DNA of 64,000 nt. It comes from Rotaria macrura. Taxonomy: Eukaryota; Rotifera; Eurotatoria; Philodinida; Philodinidae. Each line of letters opens with the position of its first letter. Within the stretch, counting starts at the first letter, position 1. The position numbers and the translations under genes are program-made. The stretch is taken from positions 1 to 64,000 of the forward strand of contig OENT01000148.1 in assembly GCA_900239685.1 (NCBI GenBank), in the 5' to 3' direction. Of the stretch, positions 1 to 11,338 are shown piece by piece. The notes below the pieces were generated by a model that had not been told where the DNA came from, made no database searches, and saw nothing but the letters and a program-made list of their open reading frames with translations.

Positions 1-339
1 TTACGTTGTCACACACGCAATGCGTTTCAACACTAAATTAATTTGACTGTTAAAACGGAGGAATTCGGACATTTGTTGAAAGTTTAAATGTGAAAAAAAT
101 AGCAAAAAAACGCCCATTTTAACGCGTTATTTGCTTATTTTCGCCAGCTAGGGTAAGGGTCCAAATGTCGGATAGCAACCAGGAATCCGATGGAATTTCG
201 TCAGATTAGAGAAACTCCGATAGAAACATGATCGGATTCGACAGACAGCCGATCGGATCCATTTGTCGGAATGATCCTCCTGGGATGATTATGCAGAAAA
301 ATTAAGGAACCTACGTGTTAGGGTTTGCGGGATATTTTG
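1..339. other. Intergenic DNA with a small GATCGGAT-rich repeat
   Basis: No gene is visible. Positions 179-284 hold a short imperfect inverted repeat: the left end reads CCAGGAATCCGAT and the right end TCGGAATGATCCTCCTGGG, with several CGGATT/GATCGG motifs between. The same motifs occur in the better preserved element at 21570-21888, so this is probably a short or deleted relative. Confidence 0.4.
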
Positions 340-359
340 GTTTCTTTTCGACCACTATC

Positions 360-1445
360 AGTCATTTTCACTTTGGCAATTGAACTGTCTAGAGAACAAT
401 TTCGCACAATGATTCTTTATAACTGGAAAATTAGCTTGAATAGCAGAGAGAGCAATGTCGGTTTGGTGACCGCTTGGAATGATCAACACCTTCCGATCAA
501 ATAGTTCTCAATAGGTTTCATGAATATGAACGTGGAAAACTGGACCTCTCTGATTCACATCATTCGGGATGACTTCGCACTGCAGTAACCGATAAACTGA
601 TCGATGCTGTTCGATTAAAGATTGACGATGATCCGCATATGGCATATCAACAGATCGAGTATTCGTGGGTGATAAATTCGCCAGCAATATATTCAATCCT
701 ACACGATCATTTAATGTTACGGAAGGTCTGCGTACGATGGGTACCACATTCGCTCACCAATGATCCCAAAACGACTTCGGATTCAATAATGTCGCGAACC
801 ATTGAAACGATTCGAAGACTGACGATCTCGGCATGTTTTTGACATTGTTACTTCGGTGATGAATTATAGTTTCATCATTATGATCCTGAAACCAAAGAGC
901 AACTCAAAACGCGGGTGTCAAAAGATGATCGTAACCCGACAAAAGCTCGAAGAAAGAAACGTTCAGGGAAACGAATGGTAGCAATTTTTTTCATGAAGCC
1001 CGGCTTTATCGAGTTAATGGCGTTGGAATCTAGTGCCTCAATCAGTGCACTATCGAATGTCACAAACTGCCTTTCTAGTGTCTTTGATGCTGCTGCACAG
1101 AGACGAGAGAAGACAGGACTCTGTGGGTTGATTTTGAATGATGATAATGCAGGACCCTATCGGGCTTGGATGACGACTGAATACTTGGCTGAAAATAGGG
1201 TGGAATCGTATCGAAATTACCCCATATTCGCCGGATTTGAATCCCTGCAACTTCTTTCTATTCCCGAGACTAAAGAATCAGCTGCGAGGAATTCAATTAA
1301 CAACGACGAGGCGATGTTGGAAGTCATGGACCATGCAATTGGGTGTCTCACTAAAGAGGACTTTCAGGACTGTTTCGATGATTGCTTTTCTCGAATGCAA
1401 AAGTGTATTGATGTAGGTGGATAGTACTTTGAAAAAATATATTGA
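360..1445 (+). pseudogene. Decayed mariner-family transposase
   Basis: Reading across frames gives a recognisable mariner transposase in the right order. About 510-640 resembles the N-terminal helix-turn-helix region ending in a GRLRTAVTD-like stretch. An open segment at 639-842 contains the family hallmarks QIEYSW, ILHDHL and KVCVRWVPHSLT. The catalytic half continues at about 915-1424 with MVAIFF and LNDDNAGPY, the latter matching the second catalytic Asp motif. It ends in DCFSRMQKCIDVGG followed, after a stop, by YFEK, which is the usual mariner C-terminus. The SPDL-type motif carrying the third catalytic Asp is not preserved (NYPIFAGFES stands there). There are several frameshifts and stops, so this copy cannot make an active enzyme. 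I could not define its terminal inverted repeats. Confidence 0.82.
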
Positions 1446-3168
1446 CATTGATATCTAAATATCTTCTATGAAGGCTGGCGAAAAACTTCCCTTGTGTCCC
1501 ACGTATAAGGGAATAAACAGAATCAACATCTACCCATGTACGTAGATGAAGTTCGAAAATGCTGTAAATATGGCACTATCATGTTGTGAATGAATCCTTG
1601 ATACTTGAGCCTATGAATAAGACGACTATTTCTACAGAAATGAATAAGTATTCGTCGATATCTACTAAGATGTCTAGCTTCGAATTTGTCGCCTGTTTCG
1701 AGGATGAATTTTTGGCGCGTTTATTTCAGAAAAACAATCGGCGTTGTGCTCTTCGCTTTTCTAACTCGATATGAAATTTTTTTTCGAGATTGAAACATGA
1801 GCTACCTCGAACGAAGAAATCATCAGAAGGTTGGCACAGAGCTATTCAACCTGTGTGATCCCTGATCTATTTTCACGATAAACTTGCACATAAATTTTGT
1901 TTAGAACTCAGCACGAGAAAACCCATCAATCTTTGAATCTATTATAGACTTGAAATTAGAACAGCACTTGAATTCGATAATGGCTGCACAGTTGCAAGCT
2001 GGGATTGCTAAAATAAAAAAGCGAGCGGCATACGAGCCGTTGGATGAACAATTATAACTACTAGTTTTGTCTTTTCATTTGATACCAAGAGAATTGTATT
2101 TTACAAGAGCGCGAACTCCGTTCAATTTTTGATATAAATGTTAGCTCGACTAAAAAAAGTTATTTTCTTGTGCTTTTTCAATTATTCTTTAGATCAGACT
2201 CAACTGTCACGAGCTCAAATGTTGTGTCGCCGGTATTGACGTCTCTGAAGTATTTAAAATATTGTTAATAATAAAAAAACTGATCTGAAAAATCAATAAA
2301 TTCGAAAATAATCGATATTGCTCATCCTGGCTTCTAAATAATAGGGTTCCATCGGGCCGATTGTTTCCGCACTTTTCCGTCCCGCTTCCCACGGAAATCG
2401 AAAACAAGGGAACGTTATTAAAAACTTGCCGCTTTCGAAAATTTGTTCTTTCTAGTTTTCTACTTTCTAGAATTTATTGAAGAAAACATTTATTAATTCC
2501 AAATAACTATTATATTATATAGTTAAGAAAAACAATCACAAATATCTGTTAAAACTTACCAGCACGGTATAATGTATTGAATACTAACGATAGATGAATA
2601 TAAAAAGTACACAAGATCTAAATCGAAGAAAATCGATTCAATGATGGAATCAGCGTCCTGAATGCAATTCTGGAAGCATTTCTTTGTACACTTTGCTGTT
2701 GCCAACAAAATGTACGAGTTTTAATGAAACTAACTTTTATCAATCTACCAAACGTAAAATGAAGTTTAATTCATCGTAATGAATACAAATTTATACTAGC
2801 CGAACAAGGAGAGAGAGGGTAAATGGCACATTCATTCATTGCTTCGAAAAATATTGGCAACAGTTTTTCCTGCCCATGAATACTCTGGCGCTCCAATTTT
2901 CTCGACTTTGACGAAAAATGCGACATGGCAGAAAATTGTTAGACACATTTCCCCGATTCTAGAGAAACTTATCACAGAGATTTCCTCTAATCTGAAGAAA
3001 TTTACATTCAAATTTTCTCGGAATTTAGGGAAATTCTTCTAATATATTTTTCTGAATTCAAATAAATCGAACTTTATGCGAGATTTTTTGACTGTCTTCA
3101 ATTATCGGATCAACCCCCTTGTGCAGCTCATTTACACTACCATGAGTGAAAAATGTAAGGGAAGCCAG
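1446..3168. other. Intergenic region, nothing recognised
   Basis: This is AT-rich sequence with only short chance reading frames. I see no conserved protein motif, RNA gene or clear repeat in it. Confidence 0.5.
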
Positions 3169-3943
3169 CATTCGATTCGAATACTTCCTGAACCGATTCG
3201 TCCCATGCATATTGTCACTTCTTGAACGTAGCGGGCCTGATAAAACCCGATGAGTACTAGCTAATGCTGTGGTCAAAACTTACGATGGCATGATCGCAAA
3301 AGAAATACCTATTAAAATATGATTTATCACCGTAGGACAAAAGTACACTTTTTATATTTTCTAAATATATTCGATGCCTCGTGTGTTTCATATTTGAAAG
3401 TTATATCATTTGAAGCAGCTCGGTGAGCTCTATCTAGTGCAGTGTTCGAATCTACCATATTAAAAACTCGTGAGCCTAAAATACTCAAAGCACCTGTAAA
3501 ATTCTGGAATTTTGTGATACTTTGTCTACCGATTCACCCTATTACGTGTGCCAACGCCAAATTCGAATCCATTCGACTCAGATTTACGAGCTCTATCCAT
3601 TGATGTGTCCTTTGATATGCATAAAAGAGGTAAATGAGAAACACCATATTCCTAAATGTAGTCAAGGTACATTAATCACGAATATCATCTTTCACAGATT
3701 GTATCCAACATACGGATCCCTCAAGGAAATAATTGCACATCATGCAGTTCAATAAGAAGTATCGATTGATGTATAATTTCATCAGATAACTACCGATGAA
3801 TGAGTTATGGAACCCCAATCATGCTGACATTATATAATTGAAGTGCTTTTTCTTTTCCTTGAGTATTGGCGTGGGTACGCGTGCCAATCACGATTTATAT
3901 CTCATCTGATCCGGCTCGATGAGTTCTATCGATTGATGTATAC
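3169..3943 (+). repeat. Left arm of the large foldback element
   Basis: This uninterrupted arm serves as the reference for the insertions in the other arm. The outer part pairs with 8310-8502, the middle with 6342-6520 and the inner part with 5593-5996. Confidence 0.75.
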
Positions 3944-5996
3944 CTCGAGATCATTAGCATTACTATTCCATGAAGAGGCCTCTAATATTTAGTAACCTAC
4001 ACAAAAACATAATCTTTTTTTGCGATTGATTCACTTCACTAGGTGTGCCAGTGATGAGTCTTACATCATGCAATGCAGCTCGATCAGCTTTATCAAGTTA
4101 AATATCTTTTCCGTATAATTAGCACTATAGGATCGAAGCCAGAGTGTAGAGTTTGGATCCTGCGATATAGGTTACGGTTAGTTTTGTGTGACTTGTTCGT
4201 AACGAGATATCCTAATGATGCTCGGTGTAGCGTTCGTCAAAATAGCGTGAGTTGTTTCAGTTGATGTTTAATTTAGTATGATAAGAACTACTACAGCAGC
4301 AACAACAACACAACAAATAGTATTTGTCTTAAATAAGGAATAATTAGTTTACTGAGCTATTCATTTTGCGAGGTGTGGTAATCGTGATCCTGAGCACCAC
4401 GCGTTTATGTATCGCTCAACGCGATTAGTCATCATTCATCTACTAAAGCAACCAAAGTATCTATGATATAGGTTCAAAGAAATTCAAGGTTGGAAAACAT
4501 TTTTTAAAATCTTTTGTTGTTTCCAGAGACTGCATACTAGTTTAAACATTCCCGCTAGTGACATTCTTATTGTATGTAGAAATGGAATTGTAGGATTAAT
4601 TTTAACTCTTCTGTATTATGACCTTGAAAAGCATGACTGGAAAACAGCGTCTAAGTCCCTAACGGTGAGGATTGCCATCTATTTAGATGGACGATCCTCC
4701 TTCTTCTTGTTCCTCTTTTTATATAGCTAATCAAAATGAGCATAATTTCATCTTTGTGTTCGTATGTATCACAAAATAGCTAGATATACTTTAAGCAAAC
4801 TGCTAGTACCTACAAATATTTAATAGCTCATCTGGTCACATAACATCTGAACTGAATTATCAATCCACGCTACGATCACTAAATTATTCACTAACAAAAT
4901 TTACAGAGGCTATCATTTATTTAGTATACTTTACAACGCCATTCGGCAGTGCATGGATGTAATTAACACAGTTGCATTCTATGAGATACATCAGATTGTC
5001 AACAACAAGGTAATGAAATCGCTCTGTAACGAATAAGTTTCAATTTAACATATCAAGGATATGAACTCATACTCTTGGTTTGGGATTACAAACTGTATAA
5101 AAATCATGCGCCTACCAGTACAACCAATCGAGATCATCAACATCCGATTTGTGCCACGACTGATATATCAATAGTGATCGGCTTTCAGAAAAGATGTGTC
5201 GTTCCAAATGTAGCATGGCTCTTCTATCCAAAGCCCTGTATAGTGTAGCAGGGCTAATCGTTTGATGGATCATCTATCGATGCAACTCACTTATTTCAAA
5301 CTGCAGCAACATATGTCAGGATTCGTATACCGGTCATATTGAAGATTCCTAAACCGAATTTCCTAGAGACTCGTATGTTAAAGACATTTCATCTACTATT
5401 ACAGATACATGCGGAATGATCTAGTTCAATGATAGCTCAATTGATAGAACATAGAAAGCTGTATCAACTTAGTCATCAATCATCCTTTACAAGCCCAACC
5501 AAGCGAAACTATCCATCCCAGAGGGATGATTTTCAATATGACATAGATGATTTTTTTGACGATTGCTCATGCAGTAGTGTTCATTATGTCAAGGAATACA
5601 TCAATTGATAGAACTCATCGAGCCGGATCAGATGAGATATAAATCGTGATTGGCACGCGTACCCAGGTCAATACTCAAGGAAAAGAAAAAGCTCTTCAAT
5701 TATATAATGTCAGCATGGTTGGGGTTCCATAACTCATTCATCGGTAGTTATCTGATGAGATTATACATCAATCGATACTTCTTATTGAACTGCATGATGT
5801 GCAATTATTTCCTTGAGGGATCCGTATGTTGGATACAATCTGTGAAAGATGATATTCGTGATTAATGCACCTTGACTACATTTAGGAATGGTGTTTCTCA
5901 TTTAGCTCTTTTATGCATATCAAAGGACACATCAATGGATAGAGCTCGTAAATCTGAGTCGAATGAATTCGAATTTGGCGTTGGCACATGGAATAG

Positions 5997-6341
5997 CCCA
6001 GGTCGAACAAGCACGACCGTAAACGACCGTATACGGAGGAATACGGCAAAATACATGGTCCAGTATTAAGATCGTATATCTCCGTGTCGTATACGGAGAA
6101 ATACGACGATATACGGAGAGAAAAACGATCGTTTACGGTCCTCGTATACAAAATCCGTAAACGGTTTCCGTATTCAACCGTATTTCTCTGTATACGATCG
6201 TATTTGCCCGTATACGATACGGCGATATACGACCGTAATACTGGATCATGTAAAACGCTAAAATGCGACCGTTTGCGGTCGTGCGGGGAGCGTATACGGT
6301 CGTTTACAGCGGTATACGAAGTCCGTAATCATCGACCTGGG
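5997..6341. mobile_element. 345-bp palindromic MITE rich in CGTATACGG
   Basis: It starts CCCAGGTCGA and ends TCGACCTGGG, a perfect 10-bp terminal inverted repeat. It is flanked by AG on both sides (5995-5996 and 6342-6343). The other arm of the host foldback shows the empty site reading ...AATAGGGTG..., which supports an insertion with a 2-bp duplication. Nearly the whole element is palindromic, built from TACGGTCGTATACGG-like words. There is no coding capacity. Confidence 0.8.
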
Positions 6342-6520
6342 AGGGTGAATCGGTAGACAAAGTATCACAAAGTTCCAGAATTTTACAGGTGCTTTGAGTA
6401 TTTTAGGCTCACGAGTTTTTAATGTGGTAGATTCGAACACTGCACTAGATAGAGCTCACCGAGCTGCTTCAAATAATATAAGTTTCAAATAGGACACACA
6501 CGAGGCATCGAATATATTTA

Positions 6521-8310
6521 GGACCCAGGCAGGGATAAAAATGCAAAATGGTATTAAAATGTGCTGAAATAATAATAATAACAATGATGATGCGAAACGG
6601 TCACAAATAATGCGCAAGAAATGGTTTCAGAAGTAGCACTATAACTGATAGTGCAGATTGCACTTTCTTGCCTTTTTTCTGCCATTTTCGCATCATCTTA
6701 ATTATTATAACTTCAGGATAAAAAGAAGATACCGAAAAGAGTTTCTTTACAACTCTTATATGTTCTCAGAGAATTGTTTGATGCATCAGTGTACTTTAGT
6801 TATCATTGAACGCGTTTTAGCTAATACTAATTTTATTGCCGGTAAGTAGGTTCGACTAGATGAAGTTTTTGTAACGAAGCAGTGAATATACTGTACCATT
6901 GGACTAAACTTCCGAACGTCTGCAATAGTTGTCTTTTCTACTTGTATTAAATAAACTTGTATGCTTTTAACCAAGAAGTTTTTACTATCAGTAAAGTAAG
7001 GGATGTTGTTTCCCAGTTTATTTAAAGCACATGGAAGCTCAGTTTTTTCATAATTTATTTAAAAATGAACTAAATTAATTGTAATTTATAATTTAAATAA
7101 AATTAACAGGCAATAATTTCATTTTTTACTTATAAATCATTAAAAATATATTTATATTTTAAAATACAATTATTTTTTTAAAAGTTATATTTAATTAAGC
7201 ACATTAGTGTCACTTTAATATATTTAATATATACATAATACCATAGTCAATCTATTTTAAATATAAATTATTCCCAAATATAGAAGTACGAGCCGGTTTC
7301 TGCAGGGTATTCGCGGATCCGATGGTGAGAATGGTGGACCTGGGTTATCATTTATATTTATCTTTTAGTATAAATTGTTCACATTTATGCTTATAAGTAA
7401 ATCAGAACCAAAACTTAATAGTCATTGACACACCTAGTTGTAGTGCCACTATTTTCTTCCATATTGAGACATCAATTCGGCATTATTCTGATCGTGTTCA
7501 GGCAAAACGAAAGAAGCATGTTCTGAAACTATAAAAAAGCCTTCTTTCAGCGTTTGAACACGTTTTTAATATGAATGCTTTTCAGTTATATGGCTCAGTT
7601 GTAATGGTTCCTTCAAAAGGCGTTCTTTTCGATTCGAATTCTTTCATTACTAAAGCTTTCATCATCCTAGGGAGGTTGTGCCTTACTGCCATGTACGCTA
7701 GCGAAAGTTCAATTGTATAAAGAGCCCATTCTAGTCGATAAAAGGCGTTTCAGTTTGTCAAAAATCCATTCTTACTCGTTTCTTTCTGTAAATATTTTTC
7801 TATTGGTGAACTCTGGCCAATACGAATTTCTTCGAAACCAAGTATACTTTCGAGACTTTGATAACAGCGCGATTCCACTTTTTAAAAATTCTTTGAAATT
7901 AAGTTTAATTTTAATAGCCGTCCTACTAGGTCGACTGTGACGTATAGAAAAGAACGTGAGGAAGGTTGACGATGACGGTGTCAGTGCCAATCGATGAAAG
8001 ATTCTCACATCCATATCGAAAAACTCGCTTTTTTGACGAAGACTCATTGAAAAACTTATCACTGTCAAACAGTTTTATCTTTTTCAATTATCCTAACCTG
8101 AAAGAATGTTCTTAATTCAATTACTGCAGAAATAAAAATCCAGAATTCAAATGAAATACGGAGATGTCATTTTGATTGGCCGAGAAGAGTTACAGAATTA
8201 ATATGAAAATGGAAACAAAACAAAATTGTACACAAGGAATGGTAAAATGGTTCGCTTAACGATGGTAAAGCATTTTAATGGTAGTTTTCTCATTATTTCC
8301 CTGAAAGGGG
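6521..8310. mobile_element. 1.79-kb insertion in the foldback arm
   Basis: This block is missing from the left arm of the host element. Its ends resemble each other in inverted orientation: the left has CAGGGATAAAAATG and then ATTAAAATG, and the right, reversed, has CAGGGAAATAATGAG and then ATTAAAATG. The match is imperfect over about 40 bp. The inside is AT-rich and shows no transposase motif. It is probably a degraded or non-autonomous DNA transposon. The exact right boundary is uncertain by a few bases. Confidence 0.55.
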
Positions 8311-8502
8311 AAATATGAAAAGTGTGCTTTTGTCCTACGGTGATAAATCATATTTTAAGAGGTATTTCTTTTGCGTTCATGCCATCGTAAGTTTTGATCA
8401 CAGCATTAGCTAGTAATCATCGGGTTCTATCAGGGCCACTACGTTCAAGAAGTGACAATATTCATGGGACGAATCGGTTCAGGAAATATTCGAATCGAAT
8501 GT

Positions 8503-10592
8503 TAATTTCCGTGAGATAATGAAACGGATAATTATTAGTTATCTTATTTCATAGCCAAGGATTTGAAAAACGAAATAAAATGGCAATAATACGAGGAAAC
8601 GGACGTTATTTTTAATTTATTTTAATATTACGCATGAAATTGAATGCATTGAAAAAAGTTTCCGTTTTATCGATAGAGATGCCAATGTTTTGAGTTTCTC
8701 ACCTAAAATCCAAGAAATTTTTATTTTCATTGTTGAATTGCTGGGCTAATAGGGAGCGTTATTTAGTGAAAAGTAGAGAAAACAAAGAATTCGCACAATA
8801 AACATGATTAAGAGGTCAAAATCTACTTTCAGATGCAGCTGGTATGGTTCTAGAACACAGATGTCCACAAGGTGACTTTTTGCATCCCTACCAACCTCGA
8901 GCGTTGTCCTGTCCAAACCTGTTGAAAAAAGAATAAATTTAAGACGCACCATTTTGCCCTGTTCAGTCCTCTGATCAGGCTAGGACAGGGTAACCAAGCC
9001 TCTGGGCATCACTATGATAGAATCAAAGTGAAACTTTTTAAAAATACACTGCATACTTTTCTTTTTTTAGTAATGCGTAAATCAGAGTGTTAATTAGCAA
9101 TAACAGATGCTTTGTGAATTTTGTTTCTGCTTGTGACGATTGCTATTCGGAACGCTGAGTGCAACTATCAGGTGGATAATCGGCGAAAATGAAAGCTATT
9201 CACATAAAACGTGCATTGTATCCTTTGTCAGTAGATGGTCAATGTGGAATTTCTTTCATTCATGCTTTTGATAGCACTTGTGTTATATTGCAAAAACTCC
9301 GTATGTCACGAAAAGTTGATACCTGAAAATAAATTATTTTCAATGCGAAAAATGAAATAATAATAGGAGCTGTGAAAACCTTCCAGGAACAGGAAAGAGT
9401 TCAATTTTTCTGGAATGGGAATAAAAATTTCTTTTACGCGAATGGGAGCAGGTATGAGAAATGAGAACAAAGAAAATTTGCTGCTATAGTACCCTACCCT
9501 CTAAGACAATTCGTTTCAAATAGAACCTGCATGGCTTTACACACATCTCTCGCAAACCAGTTAAGATTCACGAGTAGGTTTCCAGGTACTTTAAGTATTT
9601 TTCGTAATAATTCTTAGGTTTCTGAAGTATCAGAAACCAAGTAGTTTTCAAAAATACTGATTGAAACTTGCTTAAAATTGTGGAATAATTTTTTCTTGGT
9701 ATTGAGAACATAGTGGTATTGTCAGACACCAATGGTAACGGTCCGCTTGGAGTGCATTTTATGGGTGATATTTAACTCTCGCTCAATACTTTCTTTCATT
9801 CTTGGTTTTGCCATTGCTCTTTTGCCGTTGATTTTATGTCACTGTCTTTTCTCTTGTTTCGTTCTGATTTTCGCTTGCATATTTAAAAGTATGCCTTTTA
9901 TGAGAACCATGTGATTGATGGTTTGAAGAAACAAAATAAAACTTAATGGTATCAGTTCTAGCTACTCTAGAAATCGTCACACTAATTTTGCTGGAAAAAC
10001 CAAGTTGATATTCGAAAAGCTACTGAAACTACTTTTTTGACTTCCGACGTCTTTAGTCGGAAACTGAAAGAGTTTAAGAGCATTTTGAAGTTCAGAAACG
10101 TACCATGGGAAACCAAAGTTGACTTCCCAAGTACCCGTGTAAGATTCCATAATATAATCGAGAACTGGAACAATTAGTTTTGTCTACTTTTATAAAAGAA
10201 CTCGCGATCAGATGAAGAACATTTTTAGAACGACAAGATGCGAAAAATTTTGTTTTTAATCTTTGCTCTGGATCATTAGTAGAGATTATTGGTTCAATAA
10301 AAGCTTTTAATATTCCCTATAAATTACTTAACTAAGTATTGTTGTAGCTTTGTATCGTTTCTCCTTGAAATCAGCGATCAATTCAATCTTCTAGGTGATG
10401 ATCTTGCGTAACATATACACTTTTCAGAGATATGAATATGGGAGGGAAAGAATAATTATCGTTATTAATGTCGAAATTATATTGTATTTATGCACAGTTA
10501 TAATAAAGGGGAATCGAACAACGTCTTTGATCGTACCTTTCAGCGTAATTGCGATTTCTTAGAACAGATTGTTTCGTTTCCTTTATATGAAG
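8503..10592. other. Intergenic region, nothing recognised
   Basis: AT-rich sequence with short chance frames only. No recognisable gene or repeat structure. Confidence 0.5.
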
Positions 10593-11338
10593 ATATTCCA
10601 ATAACCAAGGTAAAAGTAATTTCGATTTAAATAATTCAGAAAAACTAAGCACTTATTTGCTATTTTTTTAGATCAATGTAAATTGCATCTTCAATGTAAG
10701 CGTTTCACTTCTCTATGATAACCAATGCTATCTTTTCTCTTTTTTAGGTACTGCTTCAATAAATCTACAATGTACGCTATATATTCATTTAGAAAACTTA
10801 AGCAATTGTTTTCTTCTTTTTAGATGTAACGAAATCGAATTATTATGTAATATCTGTTCGTATATTTGAATAATAATATTTTGTTTTCTTCCTTTTCCAG
10901 CTACTTCTTCAACCGATCAATAAAATAAGTTGCAAATCAAATAAAAAAATAAACCGATTGTTTTCTTTCCTTTTAGATCAATGGAGATGAAATCCTGTAC
11001 GTAAGCTTTGCTCCTTTATACGAAAACTAAATGAATTCGTTCCGTTTCTTTTATGTAAGACTTATATCAATGAACAAGGCAAGTCGTATTACCATAAAGA
11101 AAAGCTAATCGTTTTTTTCTTATCATATATTAAATGAAATTGGATTATTCGTGTACGTTTTGTTCCTGTATATGAGTACTACTGTTTTTTGTTCGTTTTT
11201 AGATATTGTTTCTATCGATGGATAACGTAAGTCTAATTTCTACTGAGAATAATCAATCAGTACCTTTCTTTCTTTATATGTATGATAACTAATATTTTCT
11301 TATGTTTGCTTTTAGATATGGTAATGAATGATGAATAG
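10593..11338 (+). repeat. Degenerate tandem array of about 76-bp units with splice-like signals
   Basis: Polypyrimidine-AG junctions occur just before positions 10672, 10748, 10824, 10901 and 10977, a spacing of 76, 76, 77 and 76 bp. Later ones precede 11203 and 11316, at about 2 and 1.5 further periods from a degenerate unit near 11053. Each AG is followed by a short segment and then a donor-like GTAAG, GTACG or GTAAT. In four units the segment is 24 nt long. I could not find one reading frame open in all segments, so protein coding is unproven. It is either a diverged minisatellite or the relic of a microexon series. Confidence 0.6.

Larger units (their letters stand above)
3169..8502. mobile_element. 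Large foldback element with long inverted arms
   Basis: The left arm (about 3169-3943, 775 bp) is matched in reverse complement by sequence starting near 5593. The right arm runs 5593-8502 but is interrupted by two blocks, 5997-6341 and 6521-8310. Removing these leaves about 774 bp, the same length as the left arm. The loop of about 1.65 kb (3944-5592) has no coding potential. The arms contain repeated modules of the form GTGCCAA...CTCGATGAG followed by TCTATCNATTGATG, seen near 3545 and 3876 and more weakly near 3390 and 4045. No transposase is present, so it is non-autonomous or a segmental inverted duplication. I see no clear target-site duplication at the outer ends. Confidence 0.75.
5593..8502 (-). 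repeat. Right arm of the large foldback element, split by two insertions
   Basis: Reverse-complement match to the left arm in three pieces: 5593-5996, 6342-6520 and about 8311-8502. The gaps correspond exactly to extra sequence absent from the left arm. Confidence 0.75.

Noticed and set aside
3430..3460. GTTCGAATC words resembling a tRNA B box (also near 6430 and 45047)
   Set aside because: No A box at the right distance and no cloverleaf; they lie in repeats or noncoding sequence.
3522..6151. Matching frames of about 77-89 codons near 3522 and 5882
   Set aside because: They are the two arms of one inverted repeat, and frames are broken differently in each.
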